This document shows positions 49,589 to 59,598 of a stretch of DNA of 64,000 bases, in pieces; within the stretch, counting starts at the first letter, position 1; each line of letters starts with the position of its first letter. The translations under genes were made by a program, and so were the position numbers. The notes below the pieces were generated by a model. The model was not told the DNA's origin. It worked only from the letters and a program-made list of their open reading frames with translations, and made no database searches. This DNA comes from JACDHG01 sp963811585 (GTDB lineage Bacteria; Actinomycetota; Actinomycetes; Propionibacteriales; Nocardioidaceae), in assembly GCA_963811585.1 (NCBI GenBank), contig CAWERR010000006.1:1-64000 (forward strand), read 5' to 3'.

Positions 49589-50611
49589 GTGTCTGAGTCC
49601 GCCCGCGCTCTCGGGGCGAGCGACCGGCCGCTCGTCGACGCCTACGACTGCGCGATGCTCGACCTTGATGGCGTCATCTATATCGGGCCCGACGCGGTCG
49701 ACGGCGTCCCCGCGCTGCTCCGGAGCGTCCGTGAGCGCGGCATGAAGCTGGCTTTCGTCACCAACAACGCCTCGCGGACGCCGGACGCAGTCGCCAAACA
49801 TCTGCGAGACCTCGGCGTCGAGGCCGAGGCAGCGGACGTAGTCACGTCGGCCCAGGCGACTGCCCGCGAGCTGGCGTCCCGCCTCGAGCCCGGGTCCCCG
49901 GTCCTGGTCGTCGGCGGCGAAGGTCTCCACGTCGCCCTGCGGGCGGAGGGGTTAGTGCCGGTTGAGAGCCGCGACGACGAGCCGGTCGCAGTCGCCCAGG
50001 GGTTCGACCGTTCGGTGGGCTGGGTGCAGCTCGCGGAAGCGACGGCGGTGATCCGCGACGGGGCTCTGTGGGCTGCTGCCAACCTCGACCTGACCGTCCC
50101 CACCAAGCTCGGGCTCGCGCCCGGAAACGGCACCCTGGTCAACGCGGTCGCCGAGGCGGTGGGTTTCCGACCGGCGTTCGTGGCTGGCAAGCCGTTCCGG
50201 CCACTGTTCGACGAGACGGTGCGCCGCGTCTCGTCGCAGTGCCCCGTCGTCGTGGGTGACCGACTCGACACCGATATCGAGGGGGCGAACGCGTGCGACG
50301 TCGACTCGCTGCTGGTGATGACCGGGGTGACCAATCTGGCGGAGCTGTGTGCTGCGCCCAGGCAACACCGGCCGACGTACGTCTCGTGGACACTCCGTGG
50401 GCTGCTTGAACGCCATCCCGCGCCGAGTCGTCAGGACGACATGCACGAGCTCAACGGCTGGCGTGCCCGAGTCGACGACTCGCATGTTCTCGTCGACGCC
50501 CGTGGCGACGACCGCGACGATGGTCTGCGGGTGGTCGTCAGTGCAGCCTGGGCGTGGGCTGATGCTGGAGATGGGCGCGGTCGCGTCGAAATCGACCCCG
50601 AGGTGGTATGA
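49589..50611 (+). CDS. HAD-IIA (NagD-like) phosphatase
   Basis: 340 residues from GTG 49589. Motif I CAMLDLDGVIYIG with both aspartates, motif II FVTNNASRTPD, the cap QGFDRSVGW region, motif III GKPFRPLFDE and motif IV VVGDRLDTDIEGA. The C-terminal 85 residues beyond the HAD core (from HELNGWRAR) are an actinobacterial extension with no known role. The likely activity is dephosphorylation of a small phospho-metabolite such as p-nitrophenyl-phosphate-like or sugar phosphates; the substrate is unknown. The frame is intact, unlike its left neighbours. Confidence 0.88.
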   Translation: MSESARALGASDRPLVDAYDCAMLDLDGVIYIGPDAVDGVPALLRSVRERGMKLAFVTNNASRTPDAVAKHLRDLGVEAEAADVVTSAQATARELASRLEPGSPVLVVGGEGLHVALRAEGLVPVESRDDEPVAVAQGFDRSVGWVQLAEATAVIRDGALWAAANLDLTVPTKLGLAPGNGTLVNAVAEAVGFRPAFVAGKPFRPLFDETVRRVSSQCPVVVGDRLDTDIEGANACDVDSLLVMTGVTNLAELCAAPRQHRPTYVSWTLRGLLERHPAPSRQDDMHELNGWRARVDDSHVLVDARGDDRDDGLRVVVSAAWAWADAGDGRGRVEIDPEVV

Positions 50612-50654
50612 GTGGGGCAAGACGGAGCACAGTGACGACGCGAGGAGCGCAACC

Positions 50655-50885
50655 GTGAACGACGGGCAGCAGCCGGAGCAGACGACGACGGCCGGCGAGG
50701 CGGAAGAGCCGGGCTCGTTGGGTGACCCGCGCGTCGATGCGGCGGTTGCCGACCTGCGCGATCTCGACGAGGCCGGTATCGACGAGCACGCGGAGCGCTA
50801 CGAGCAGGCACACGATGCGCTTCGCGCCGCCCTCGACGACGACGGCGGCCCGGCAGCGCCGCCGGCCCCAACCGACCCGGCCTGA
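50655..50885 (+). CDS. Small acidic hypothetical protein
   Basis: 76 residues from GTG 50655 with ribosome site GAGGAG. Very acidic; the middle has one predicted helix (VDAAVADLRDLDEAGIDEHAERYEQAHDALRAAL) between disordered Gly/Glu/Ala/Pro ends. Such ORFs commonly sit between the NagD-like gene and tlyA in actinobacteria, perhaps as part of their operon. No function is known to me. Confidence 0.75.
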   Translation: MNDGQQPEQTTTAGEAEEPGSLGDPRVDAAVADLRDLDEAGIDEHAERYEQAHDALRAALDDDGGPAAPPAPTDPA

Positions 50886-50893
50886 GCCGTTAG

Positions 50894-51700
50894 ATGCCAC
50901 GTCGGCAGCGGCTCGATGCCGAGCTCGTACGTCGTGGCCTGGCCCGCAGCCGGGAGCACGCAGCCGAGCTGATCAGCGCCGGGCGTGTCCTGGTCGCTGG
51001 CAATGCCGCGACCAAAGCGGCCACCGGCGTCACGACGGATGCGGCAATTGTCCTGACCGCTGACGCGTCTGACCCCGGGTACGCCTCCCGCGGTGGCTAC
51101 AAGTTGGCCGGCGCGCTCGAGGAGTTCACCCCGCGGGGCCTCGTCGTGACGGGGCGCCGCGCCCTCGACGCGGGTGCCTCGACCGGCGGGTTCACCGACG
51201 TGCTCCTGCGGTCAGGCGTCCTCGCGGTGATCGCTGTCGACGTCGGCTATGGCCAGCTGGCGTGGCAGTTGGCGTCCGACGATCGCGTCCTCGTCATCGA
51301 TCGGACCAACGTGAAGGACCTGGTCGCCACCGAGCTGCCCTACCGCCCTGACCTGGTGGTCGGCGACCTGTCGTTCATCTCCCTCACGAAGACGATGCCT
51401 GCGCTGGTCAGCGTCTCGGCGCCCTCCGCCGATCTCGTGCTGATGGTCAAACCACAGTTCGAGGTGGGCAAGGATCGGGTCGGCAAGGGCGGAGTCGTCC
51501 GCGAGGCGGCACTCCGAGTGAAGGCCGTGCTGGGCGTCGCGGCCGCCGCGGCTGACCTCGGCCTCGGAGTGCGCGGCCTGTGCGCCAGTCCGCTGCCCGG
51601 CCCGGCCGGCAACGTCGAGTACTTTGCGTGGTTCACGGCCGATGCGCCGCCGATCGACCCCGATGCCGTGGCGCACGTAGTCGACACCGGCCCGCAATGA
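50894..51700 (+). CDS. tlyA: TlyA-family rRNA 2'-O-methyltransferase
   Basis: 268 residues from ATG 50894. The N-terminal S4 domain (RLDAELVRRGLARSREHAAELISAG) binds RNA. The Rossmann methyltransferase has ALDAGASTGGFTDVLL (SAM loop), VVGDLSFISL and MVKPQFEVGKDRVGKGG. In mycobacteria TlyA methylates 16S C1409 and 23S C1920, which gives capreomycin sensitivity. Length is typical. It is followed 12 bases later by nadK. Confidence 0.94.
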   Translation: MPRRQRLDAELVRRGLARSREHAAELISAGRVLVAGNAATKAATGVTTDAAIVLTADASDPGYASRGGYKLAGALEEFTPRGLVVTGRRALDAGASTGGFTDVLLRSGVLAVIAVDVGYGQLAWQLASDDRVLVIDRTNVKDLVATELPYRPDLVVGDLSFISLTKTMPALVSVSAPSADLVLMVKPQFEVGKDRVGKGGVVREAALRVKAVLGVAAAAADLGLGVRGLCASPLPGPAGNVEYFAWFTADAPPIDPDAVAHVVDTGPQ

Positions 51701-51712
51701 GAAGGTAGCCAG

Positions 51713-52696
51713 GTGACTCCCGCAGTCCCCGACGAGACCGCCGACCCCGGATCCGGCTCGGCCGCGACCGGGCCACGCAAGGTGCTGCTCGTGGCGCACA
51801 CAGGCCGGCCCGAGTCGATCGAGGTCGCCCGCGCCGTGGTGGCGCGCCTTGGCGAGTCGGGAATCGAAGTGCGGCTGCTCGACAACGAGGCCAAAGAGCT
51901 CGGAATCGACGCGGAGGTCGTCCCGGCCGACGACGCTGCGCCGATCGGATGCGAGCTCGTCGTCGTCATCGGAGGCGACGGCACGATCCTGCGGGCCGCC
52001 GAGCTGACCCGTGCGGCCGGCACGCCGCTACTCGGGATCAACCTCGGGCACGTGGGCTTTCTCGCTGAGGCGGAGTGGTATGACGTCGACACGACGGTCG
52101 AGGCGATCATCTCCGCCGCCTACGTCGTCGAGGACAGACTCACGCTCGACGTCCGGGTGAGCCTCGACGGCGCCGTCATCGCCGAGGGGTGGGCCCTCAA
52201 CGAGGCCAGCGTTGAGAAGGCAGCCCGGCAACGGATGATCGAGGTGGTCGTCGAGATCGACGGGCACCCGCTGTCTCGATGGGGCTGCGACGGCCTCGTG
52301 TTCGCCACCCCGACGGGTTCCACCGCCTACGCCTTCAGCGCCGGGGGACCCGTGGTGTGGCCGGAAGTTCAGGCGCTGCTCCTGGTGCCGATCAGCGCGC
52401 ACGCGTTGTTCGCCCGGCCGATGGTGGCCTCGGTCGACTCCCGGCTCGCCGTGGAGATCCTGGCGGGTACCAGCGGCGGAGGGGTCCTGTGGTGCGACGG
52501 CCGCCGCACACTCAGCGTGCCCCCCGGATCCCGGGTCGAGGTATGTCGTGGCACCCGGTCGGTCCGGCTCGCTCGGCTGCACGCAGGACCGTTCACCAAC
52601 CGACTGGTCGCGAAGTTCGACCTACCCGTCAGCGGTTGGCGCGGAGCCGCGGCGCGCCGGCGCAGCGAGTCCGAAGGCGGCCCCTCACGTGCTTGA
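51713..52696 (+). CDS. nadK: NAD kinase
   Basis: 327 residues from GTG 51713. GGDGTILRAAEL is the catalytic motif, followed by LLGINLGHVGFLAE, WALNEASVEKAA and the glycine-rich ATPTGSTAYAFSAGGPVVWP. It makes NADP from NAD and ATP. N- and C-terminal tails of about 20 residues are poorly conserved. Its 3' end overlaps recN by 8 bases. Confidence 0.95.
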   Translation: MTPAVPDETADPGSGSAATGPRKVLLVAHTGRPESIEVARAVVARLGESGIEVRLLDNEAKELGIDAEVVPADDAAPIGCELVVVIGGDGTILRAAELTRAAGTPLLGINLGHVGFLAEAEWYDVDTTVEAIISAAYVVEDRLTLDVRVSLDGAVIAEGWALNEASVEKAARQRMIEVVVEIDGHPLSRWGCDGLVFATPTGSTAYAFSAGGPVVWPEVQALLLVPISAHALFARPMVASVDSRLAVEILAGTSGGGVLWCDGRRTLSVPPGSRVEVCRGTRSVRLARLHAGPFTNRLVAKFDLPVSGWRGAAARRRSESEGGPSRA

Positions 52697-54389
52697 GGAG
52701 CTGACGATCGACTCGCTGGGCGTGATCGACACGGCAACCCTCGAGCTCGGAGCCGGGTTCAACGTCGTGACCGGCGAGACCGGCGCCGGCAAGACCATGG
52801 TCGTGACGGCCCTCGGGCTGCTGCTCGGCGCCAGGGCCGACTCCGCTGTGGTGCGTGAAACGGCATCGCGGGCGCGGGTGCAGGGGTCGCTCCGTCTCGA
52901 CCCGCAGTCGCCGGTCGCTGCGAGGGCGATGGAGGCCGGCGCCGACCTCGATGAGGGCTCGCTCCTCGTCGGCCGCGTCGTCCAGGTCGAGGGTCGCTCC
53001 CGCGCCACCGCCGGCGGTGCAGCCGTGCCGATCGGGACACTCGCCGAGCTCGCATCCGAGCTTGTCGTCATCCACGGTCAGTCCGACCAGCAGTTGCTGC
53101 TGCAGCCCGCCCACCAGCGTCGGACCCTGGACGCGTTCGGTGGGGCCGACCACGCCGATGCCCTGACGTCGTACCAGCAGACCTTCGACGCGCTCCGTGC
53201 CGTGGAGGCGGAGCTCGACGAGGTCGTGTCCCGGGCTCGCGAGCGTGCCCAGGAAGCCGACCTGCTGCGTCTCGGGCTCGCAGAGATCGAGGCGGCCGAC
53301 CCGCGGGCCGGTGAGGACGACGATCTGCGGGCCGAGGAGGGGCGGCTCGCTCACGCCGACTCGCTGCGTCGCGCCGCCGAGCAGGCGCACCAGGCGCTGA
53401 GCGCCGACGAGCCAGATCTGAGCACCCGCGACGCTCTTGGTCTCGTCGCCGAGGCCCGCAAGCTGCTCGAGGCCGAGCGCGACCACGACCCTCGCCTGGT
53501 CGAGCTGAGCGACCAGCTCGCGGCGGCGTCGTACGCGCTCGTCGACGTTGCCGCCGACCTCGCGTCCTACCTCGCCGGACTCGAGTCCGACCCCGGGCGG
53601 CTTGCCTGGGTCCAGGAGCGCCAGGCGACGCTGGCGACGCTCACTCGCAAGTACGGCGAGTCCGTGGTCGACGTGCTGGCCTGGTCCGGGCGCGCCGCCA
53701 GCCGGCTCATCGAGCTCGAGGACGACGAGACGCTCGTCGCGGACCTCCGCCAGCGCCGAGACGCGCTTGCGGGCGAGCTCACCGTCGTGGGAGCCGACCT
53801 GTCCGCACGTCGGGAGGCTCTTGCCAGCGACCTGTCGGCGCGGGTGACGGGTGAGCTGACCGACCTGGCCATGCCCGACGCCCGCCTGACCGTCGACGTC
53901 GTGGCGGCGCGCGAGCCCACACGCGAGGGGTTCGACGACGTCACGATCATGTTCGCCGCACATGCGGGCGGTCAGCCCCGGCCGCTCCAGCGGGGTGCGT
54001 CCGGCGGTGAGCTGTCTCGGGTCATGCTGGCGCTCGAGGTCTGCCTGGCCGGCACCCAGCCGGTGCCGACCATGGTCTTCGACGAGATCGACGCCGGCGT
54101 CGGCGGCAGGGCAGCGGTCGAGATCGGGCGTCGGCTGGCCCGGTTAGCCCGCAACGTGCAGGTGATCGTTGTGACCCACCTGCCGCAGGTGGCGGCGTTC
54201 GCGGACCAGCACTACGTCGTCGTCAAGAGCAGCGATGGCAGCGTCACCCGCAGCGGCGTGTCCCGACTCGACGACGAGGGTCGGCGGAGCGAGCTGTCGC
54301 GGATGCTGGCCGGCCTCGAGGACTCCGACTCCGCGCTCGCACACGCCGACGAACTCGTCGACCTGGCCCGCCTCGAGCGGACCGGGTAA
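52689..54389 (+). CDS. recN: DNA repair protein RecN
   Basis: 566 residues from GTG 52689, inside the nadK end. SMC-like architecture: N-terminal Walker A VTGETGAGKTMVV, VIHGQSDQQLLLQP, a long coiled coil (about residues 150-390) and the C-terminal ABC signature GASGGELSRVMLALE with Walker B TMVFDEIDAGVGG. RecN holds broken DNA ends during double-strand break repair. The frame is intact. Confidence 0.95.
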   Translation: MLEELTIDSLGVIDTATLELGAGFNVVTGETGAGKTMVVTALGLLLGARADSAVVRETASRARVQGSLRLDPQSPVAARAMEAGADLDEGSLLVGRVVQVEGRSRATAGGAAVPIGTLAELASELVVIHGQSDQQLLLQPAHQRRTLDAFGGADHADALTSYQQTFDALRAVEAELDEVVSRARERAQEADLLRLGLAEIEAADPRAGEDDDLRAEEGRLAHADSLRRAAEQAHQALSADEPDLSTRDALGLVAEARKLLEAERDHDPRLVELSDQLAAASYALVDVAADLASYLAGLESDPGRLAWVQERQATLATLTRKYGESVVDVLAWSGRAASRLIELEDDETLVADLRQRRDALAGELTVVGADLSARREALASDLSARVTGELTDLAMPDARLTVDVVAAREPTREGFDDVTIMFAAHAGGQPRPLQRGASGGELSRVMLALEVCLAGTQPVPTMVFDEIDAGVGGRAAVEIGRRLARLARNVQVIVVTHLPQVAAFADQHYVVVKSSDGSVTRSGVSRLDDEGRRSELSRMLAGLEDSDSALAHADELVDLARLERTG

Positions 54390-54456
54390 GACAGACGCCA
54401 CGCGCAGGCTTGCAATGCGGGGATGGGCTCGACGGTTCAGGCAGGATGGGCGCACG

Positions 54457-55635
54457 ATGAAGCTCTCTGCCCTGCGGCGCCCGCGCGCCCATTCCGGAGC
54501 CGGCGTGTCCGGCCACGTCCGGCTCGACCGACGTACGCGCACGATCGTCAAGCGGCTCCGGCCGGGCGACATCGCCGTCATCGACCACGTCGACATCGAT
54601 CGGGGCTCCGCCGTCGCACTCGTCGAGGCGCAGGTGGCCGCCGTCATCAACCTCGCCCCCTCCATCTCCGGGCGTTACCCGAACCTTGGCCCCGAGATCC
54701 TTGTCGACGCTGGGGTGGTGCTGATCGACAGTGTCGATGCCGAGATCTTCACCGCGCTCAGTGATGGCGACCTGGTCCGCGTGGAGGATGACACGGTCTA
54801 CGCAGGCGACCGGGCGGTCGCGTCCGGCGTCCGGCAAGACAAGGAGTCCGTCGCCGCGGCGCTGGAAGCATCCAGAGACGGTATGTCGAGTCAGCTCGAG
54901 GCGTTCGCCGCCAACGCGGTCGAGCACCTGCGCCGCGACCAGCGGCTGCTTCTCGACGGCGAAGGTGTCCCGACGACCACGACGTCAATGAAGGGACGCC
55001 AGGTCGTCGTCGTACTCCGCTCGTTCGACTACGAGCAGGACCTCCGCCGCCTCAAGACGTACATCAAGGAAAACAACCCGGTCCTCATCGGTGTCGACGA
55101 CGGCGCGGATGCCGTCATCGCCGCCGGCCACCGTCCCGACATCATCGTGACGTCGGGGGACGACATCTCCGACCAGGCGCTGCGCTGTGGTGCGGAGGTC
55201 ATCGCCCACAGCAGGGCGAACAACCGGGGCGTACTCGAGCGCCTCGAACGAATCGGGGTCAAGCACCAGATGTTCGCGGCCAGCGGCACCAGTGAGGGCG
55301 CGGCGATCCTGCTGGCTCATGTAGGTGGCGCCGAGCTGATCGTGATGGCCGGGGCCCACGCCTCCCTCGTCGAGTTCCTCGACAAAGGCCGGTCCGGGAT
55401 GGCGAGCTCGTTCCTCACCCGCGCTGCGGTCGGCCCCAAGCTCGTCGACGCCAAAGCCGTCGCCAGGCTCTATCACCACCGCTACAGCGCTTGGGTGGTG
55501 TTCGTGTTCCTGCTCGTGGGGATCGCCGCCGTGCTCGGCGCCATCGCCACGACCCCGGTCGGCCAGGACTGGTATGACCAGGTCGGGCCGTGGCTGACCG
55601 ACGTACGCGACTGGATCGAGGGGAAGCTCGGATGA
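54457..55635 (+). CDS. steA: SteA-type cytokinesis protein
   Basis: 392 residues from ATG 54457. The soluble part resembles a thiamin-pyrophosphokinase-like domain (NNPVLIGVDDGADAVIAAGHRPDIIV, VIAHSRANNRGVLERL), and one membrane helix follows near the C-terminus (about residues 347-367, WVVFVFLLVGIAAVLGAI). In corynebacteria the SteA-SteB pair acts at the division septum. The stop overlaps the next gene as ATGA, so the two are coupled. The role here is by homology. Confidence 0.85.
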   Translation: MKLSALRRPRAHSGAGVSGHVRLDRRTRTIVKRLRPGDIAVIDHVDIDRGSAVALVEAQVAAVINLAPSISGRYPNLGPEILVDAGVVLIDSVDAEIFTALSDGDLVRVEDDTVYAGDRAVASGVRQDKESVAAALEASRDGMSSQLEAFAANAVEHLRRDQRLLLDGEGVPTTTTSMKGRQVVVVLRSFDYEQDLRRLKTYIKENNPVLIGVDDGADAVIAAGHRPDIIVTSGDDISDQALRCGAEVIAHSRANNRGVLERLERIGVKHQMFAASGTSEGAAILLAHVGGAELIVMAGAHASLVEFLDKGRSGMASSFLTRAAVGPKLVDAKAVARLYHHRYSAWVVFVFLLVGIAAVLGAIATTPVGQDWYDQVGPWLTDVRDWIEGKLG

Positions 55636-56561
55636 GCCTGCTCCGTCGCTACCTGGTCCCGATCTTCGCCGCCTGCGTCACTCTCGCAGTCGGCATCGCC
55701 CTTGGCGCCGGTCCGCTGCAGCAGGCGGAAGGCAACGATGATGGCGAGTCGCTCCGGGCCGCCAACACCAAGCTGCGCGAGGCGGTGCGCGACGCCAGTG
55801 CCGCGCGGGTGCTGAGCGACGAGCTCACCACCGGCATCGCCGCCCGGCTGCTCGAGGACCGGCTGCAGAAGCGAGACGTGACGATCTTCGTGCTCCCCGG
55901 CGTCGACGAGGAGGCTGTCACTGCCATGGAGACGGCCGTGACGCAGGCCGGAGGATCCGCCGCCGTCGTCGCCACCCTCGACAAGGACGTGGTCGACCCC
56001 GGCAAGAAGACGTACGTCGGATCGGTCGCCACCAGCTCCCTGGAGGCTCTGGAGGAAGTCGAGGCCCCACCTGCCGATCAGGCCTATGCCCGCTTCGGAC
56101 TTGTCCTCGCTCGCGCCTACGTCGGCACCGGAGCCGAAGTCGCGTTCGGCGAGGTAGCCATCAAGATCGACTCCGAGATCCGGGGCGCCAAGCTCGTCAC
56201 CCTGTCGGAAGAGCCCACGCGGCGTGGCTCCGCTGTCGTGGTGATGTCGCCAGGCGCCAGCGATGACAGCGATGTCACCGGGGCGCAGCACACCATCGTC
56301 ACCGACATGTTGCGATCAATAGCTCCCGCTGCTGACGCGGTCGTGGTCACTACCCCGGCGACTGGTCGAAACGAGGGCGGCCTCCTCGACGTACTCGCCG
56401 CTCCCGCGGGTCTCGACACGCCCAACGTCTCCACCGTCAACGCCGGAAGCTCACCCGGCGGCACACTCATCGCGGTGTATGCACTCTCGGCGGCGTTGTC
56501 GGGCAACCCCGGCGACTTCGGCGTCATCGACGGCGAGCCGGTGCTGCCCGAAGGACTGTGA
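55632..56561 (+). CDS. SteB/MctB-like membrane-anchored protein (DUF3068-type copper transporter family label)
   Basis: 309 residues from ATG 55632. A single N-terminal membrane helix (about residues 6-24, YLVPIFAACVTLAVGIALGAG) is followed by a coiled-coil stretch (about 30-75) and a large exported domain. Homologues are called copper transporter MctB in mycobacteria and SteB in corynebacteria. Coupling to steA favours the division role; copper handling is the alternative. No metal-binding Cys/His cluster is visible. Confidence 0.8.
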   Translation: MSLLRRYLVPIFAACVTLAVGIALGAGPLQQAEGNDDGESLRAANTKLREAVRDASAARVLSDELTTGIAARLLEDRLQKRDVTIFVLPGVDEEAVTAMETAVTQAGGSAAVVATLDKDVVDPGKKTYVGSVATSSLEALEEVEAPPADQAYARFGLVLARAYVGTGAEVAFGEVAIKIDSEIRGAKLVTLSEEPTRRGSAVVVMSPGASDDSDVTGAQHTIVTDMLRSIAPAADAVVVTTPATGRNEGGLLDVLAAPAGLDTPNVSTVNAGSSPGGTLIAVYALSAALSGNPGDFGVIDGEPVLPEGL

Positions 56562-56695
56562 GCAGGCTCGAGATTGTCCAGCCTGTGGCGTCCGCGACGG
56601 GCGTGGCTTAGGCACTGTCGGCGGGGTGTTGCTAGATTGGAACCCCGTGGACAGGTGGGCATTCTCGCCGCACAGTCGAACCGCGGGAGCGTGAT

Positions 56696-58390
56696 GTGGC
56701 AGTCTCGGCGCCAACCAAGCATCTTTTCGTCACCGGTGGAGTGGCGTCGTCACTCGGCAAGGGTCTGACGGCCTCATCGTTAGGGCGACTCCTCAAGTCG
56801 CGCGGACTCCGGGTCACGATGCAGAAGCTCGACCCCTACCTCAACGTCGATCCCGGCACGATGAACCCGTTCCAGCACGGCGAGGTGTTCGTCACCAACG
56901 ACGGCGCTGAGACTGACCTCGACATCGGGCACTACGAGCGGTTCCTCGACGTCGACCTCGGCCAGAACGCCAACGTCACGACCGGACAGGTCTACTCCAC
57001 GGTCATCGCCAAGGAGCGCCGCGGTGACTACCTCGGCGACACCGTGCAGGTGATCCCGCACATCACCAACGAGATCAAGGAACGCATCCGCGCGATGGCA
57101 GGCCCCGGGGTCGATGTCGTGATCACGGAGATCGGTGGCACGGTCGGTGACATCGAGTCCCTCCCGTTCCTCGAGGCAGCCCGTCAGGTCCGCCACGACA
57201 TCGGCCGTGACAACTGCTTCTTCCTGCACGTGTCGCTGGTGCCCTACATCGGACCGTCGGGCGAGCTCAAGACCAAGCCGACGCAACACTCCGTCGCTGC
57301 CCTTCGCTCGATCGGTATCGCCCCAGACGCAGTCGTCTGCCGCGCGGACAGGGAGATCCCCGACTCGATCAAGCGAAAGATCTCGCTGATGTGCGACGTC
57401 GACGACGAGGCTGTCGTGGCCGCCGTCGACGCGCAGTCCATCTACGACATCCCGAAGGTGCTGCACTCCGAGGGCCTCGACGCGTACGTCGTCCGGCGCC
57501 TCAACCTGCCGTTCCGCGACGTCGACTGGACCCGCTGGGACCAGCTGCTGCGACGGGTGCACCGGCCCGACGAAGAGGTGGCGGTGGCCCTGGTCGGCAA
57601 GTACATCGACCTGCCCGACGCCTACCTGTCGGTCGCCGAGGCGCTGCGCGCAGGCGGCTTCGACAACGACGCCCGCGTCAACATCCGCTGGGTCGCCTCC
57701 GACGACTGCCAGACGACCGAAGGTGCGGCCGCCAAGCTCGGCGATGTCGACGCGGTGTGCGTGCCGGGCGGGTTCGGGGTGCGTGGCATCGAGGGCAAGG
57801 TCGGGGCGCTGCGCTACGCCCGCGAGCACAAGATCCCGACCTTGGGTCTGTGTCTCGGCCTGCAGTGCATGGTGATCGAGTTCGCGCGCAACGTCGCCGG
57901 CCTCGAGGATGCCGGCTCGACCGAGTTCGACCCGTCTGCCGCTCAGCCGGTGATCGCCACGATGGAGGAACAGCTCGACATCGTGCGCGGCGACGGCGAC
58001 ATGGGCGGCACAATGCGGCTCGGCCTCTACCCAGCCGAGCTGCAGCCGGGCTCGGTGGTCGCGACGGCATACGGCGCCTCCCGGGTGGAGGAGCGGCACC
58101 GCCACCGTTACGAGGTCAACAACAAGTTCCGCGGCGACCTCGAGGATGCGGGCCTCGTCTTCTCCGGGATGTCACCCGACCGGGAGCTCATCGAGTACGT
58201 CGAGCTGCCGCCGGCCATCCACCCGTACTACGTGTCCACGCAGGCGCACCCCGAGCTGCGCTCGCGCCCGACCCGGCCGCACCCTCTGTTCAGCGGGCTC
58301 GTCGCGGCTGCGCTCGAGAGGCAACGCGAGCTGCGACTGCCGGTCGACGAGAGCGGCCTCCGTCGCGTCCCGGTCGAGGCTGACGGCTGA
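56696..58390 (+). CDS. pyrG: CTP synthase
   Basis: 564 residues from GTG 56696 with ribosome site CGGGAG; a -10-like TAGATT is near 56633. Synthase domain: FVTGGVASSLGKGLTASSLG, MQKLDPYLNVDPGTMNPFQHGEVF. Glutaminase domain: catalytic Cys in GLCLGLQCMVIEF and the His-Glu of QAHPELRSRP. It makes CTP from UTP, ATP and glutamine. The frame is intact. Confidence 0.97.
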   Translation: MAVSAPTKHLFVTGGVASSLGKGLTASSLGRLLKSRGLRVTMQKLDPYLNVDPGTMNPFQHGEVFVTNDGAETDLDIGHYERFLDVDLGQNANVTTGQVYSTVIAKERRGDYLGDTVQVIPHITNEIKERIRAMAGPGVDVVITEIGGTVGDIESLPFLEAARQVRHDIGRDNCFFLHVSLVPYIGPSGELKTKPTQHSVAALRSIGIAPDAVVCRADREIPDSIKRKISLMCDVDDEAVVAAVDAQSIYDIPKVLHSEGLDAYVVRRLNLPFRDVDWTRWDQLLRRVHRPDEEVAVALVGKYIDLPDAYLSVAEALRAGGFDNDARVNIRWVASDDCQTTEGAAAKLGDVDAVCVPGGFGVRGIEGKVGALRYAREHKIPTLGLCLGLQCMVIEFARNVAGLEDAGSTEFDPSAAQPVIATMEEQLDIVRGDGDMGGTMRLGLYPAELQPGSVVATAYGASRVEERHRHRYEVNNKFRGDLEDAGLVFSGMSPDRELIEYVELPPAIHPYYVSTQAHPELRSRPTRPHPLFSGLVAAALERQRELRLPVDESGLRRVPVEADG

Positions 58391-58482
58391 CGTCTCACGC
58401 CGCACCTTGTCGCCGATGGAGTAGGTTTCGAGGCACCAGTGGGGGCCCGGCGGCCGGGTCCTGCGCGAAAAGAGTGAGGGTC

Positions 58483-59598
58483 ATGAAGGTCGGCATTCCG
58501 AAGGAAGTCAAGAACCACGAGTATCGCGTGGCCATCACACCGGCCGGAGTGCACGAGCTCGCCACCCGCGGGCACGAGGTCTATGTCGAGGCAAGCGCCG
58601 GGGTCGGGTCGTCGATCACCGACGACGAGTTCGTCGCTGCCGGCGCATCGATCCTGCCGACAGCGAACTCCGTCTGGGAGACCGGCGAGCTGATCCTCAA
58701 GGTCAAGGAGCCTATCGCCGAGGAGTACCACCGGATGCGTGACGGGCAGACCCTGTTCACCTACCTGCATCTCGCGGCGTCGCGCGACTGCACCGACGCC
58801 TTGCTCAAGCAGGGTGTCACGGCGATTGCCTACGAGACCGTGCAGACAGCCGACGCCGCCCTGCCGCTCCTCGCGCCGATGAGCGAGGTCGCCGGACGGC
58901 TGGCCCCCCAGGCCGGCGCTTACCACCTCATGCGCCAAGGAGGCGGCCGCGGCGTGCTGATGGGCGGCGTTTCCGGGGTGTATGCCGCCAAGACCGTCGT
59001 CATCGGAGCGGGCGTCTCGGGGATGAACGCCGCCGCGATCGCGCTCGGCATGCAGGCGGAGGTGCTGCTGCTCGACCGCAACATCGAGCGGCTGCGGGCC
59101 GCCGACCGGATCTACCAGGGTCACCTGCAGACCGTCGCGTCCAACACCTACGAGGTGGAGCGGGCAGTCCTGGACGCCGACCTCGTCATCGGAGCAGTCC
59201 TCGTGCCGGGCGCCAAGGCTCCCACGTTGATCTCCAACGAGCTCGTGTCACGGATGAAGCCCGGCTCGGTGCTCGTCGACATCTCGATCGACCAGGGCGG
59301 CTGCTTCGAGGACTCGCGCCCGACCACGCATGACGATCCGACGTACCAGGTGCACAACTCGATCTTCTACTGCGTGGCGAACATGCCGGGTGCGGTGCCG
59401 CACACGTCGACCTACGCGTTGACCAACGTCACCTTGCCGTATGCCGTCGCGGTGGCGGATAAGGGTTGGCGCCAGGCGCTGCGCGACGACCACTCGCTCG
59501 CACTGGGTCTCAACACCCATGGCGGAGAGCTGACCTACGCGCCCGTCGCGCAGGCGCATGAGCTCGACAGCCTGACCCTCGCCGAGGTGCTCACCTGA
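58483..59598 (+). CDS. ald: Alanine dehydrogenase
   Basis: 371 residues from ATG 58483 with ribosome site GTGAGG; the frame opens three codons earlier. Starts MKVGIPKEVKNHEYRVAITP (catalytic Arg and the signature), with YLHLAA (His), GVSGVYAAKTVVIGAGVSGMNAA for NAD binding and SIDQGGCFEDSRPTTHDDP. It interconverts alanine and pyruvate plus ammonia. The stop overlaps the probable xerD start. Confidence 0.96.
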   Translation: MKVGIPKEVKNHEYRVAITPAGVHELATRGHEVYVEASAGVGSSITDDEFVAAGASILPTANSVWETGELILKVKEPIAEEYHRMRDGQTLFTYLHLAASRDCTDALLKQGVTAIAYETVQTADAALPLLAPMSEVAGRLAPQAGAYHLMRQGGGRGVLMGGVSGVYAAKTVVIGAGVSGMNAAAIALGMQAEVLLLDRNIERLRAADRIYQGHLQTVASNTYEVERAVLDADLVIGAVLVPGAKAPTLISNELVSRMKPGSVLVDISIDQGGCFEDSRPTTHDDPTYQVHNSIFYCVANMPGAVPHTSTYALTNVTLPYAVAVADKGWRQALRDDHSLALGLNTHGGELTYAPVAQAHELDSLTLAEVLT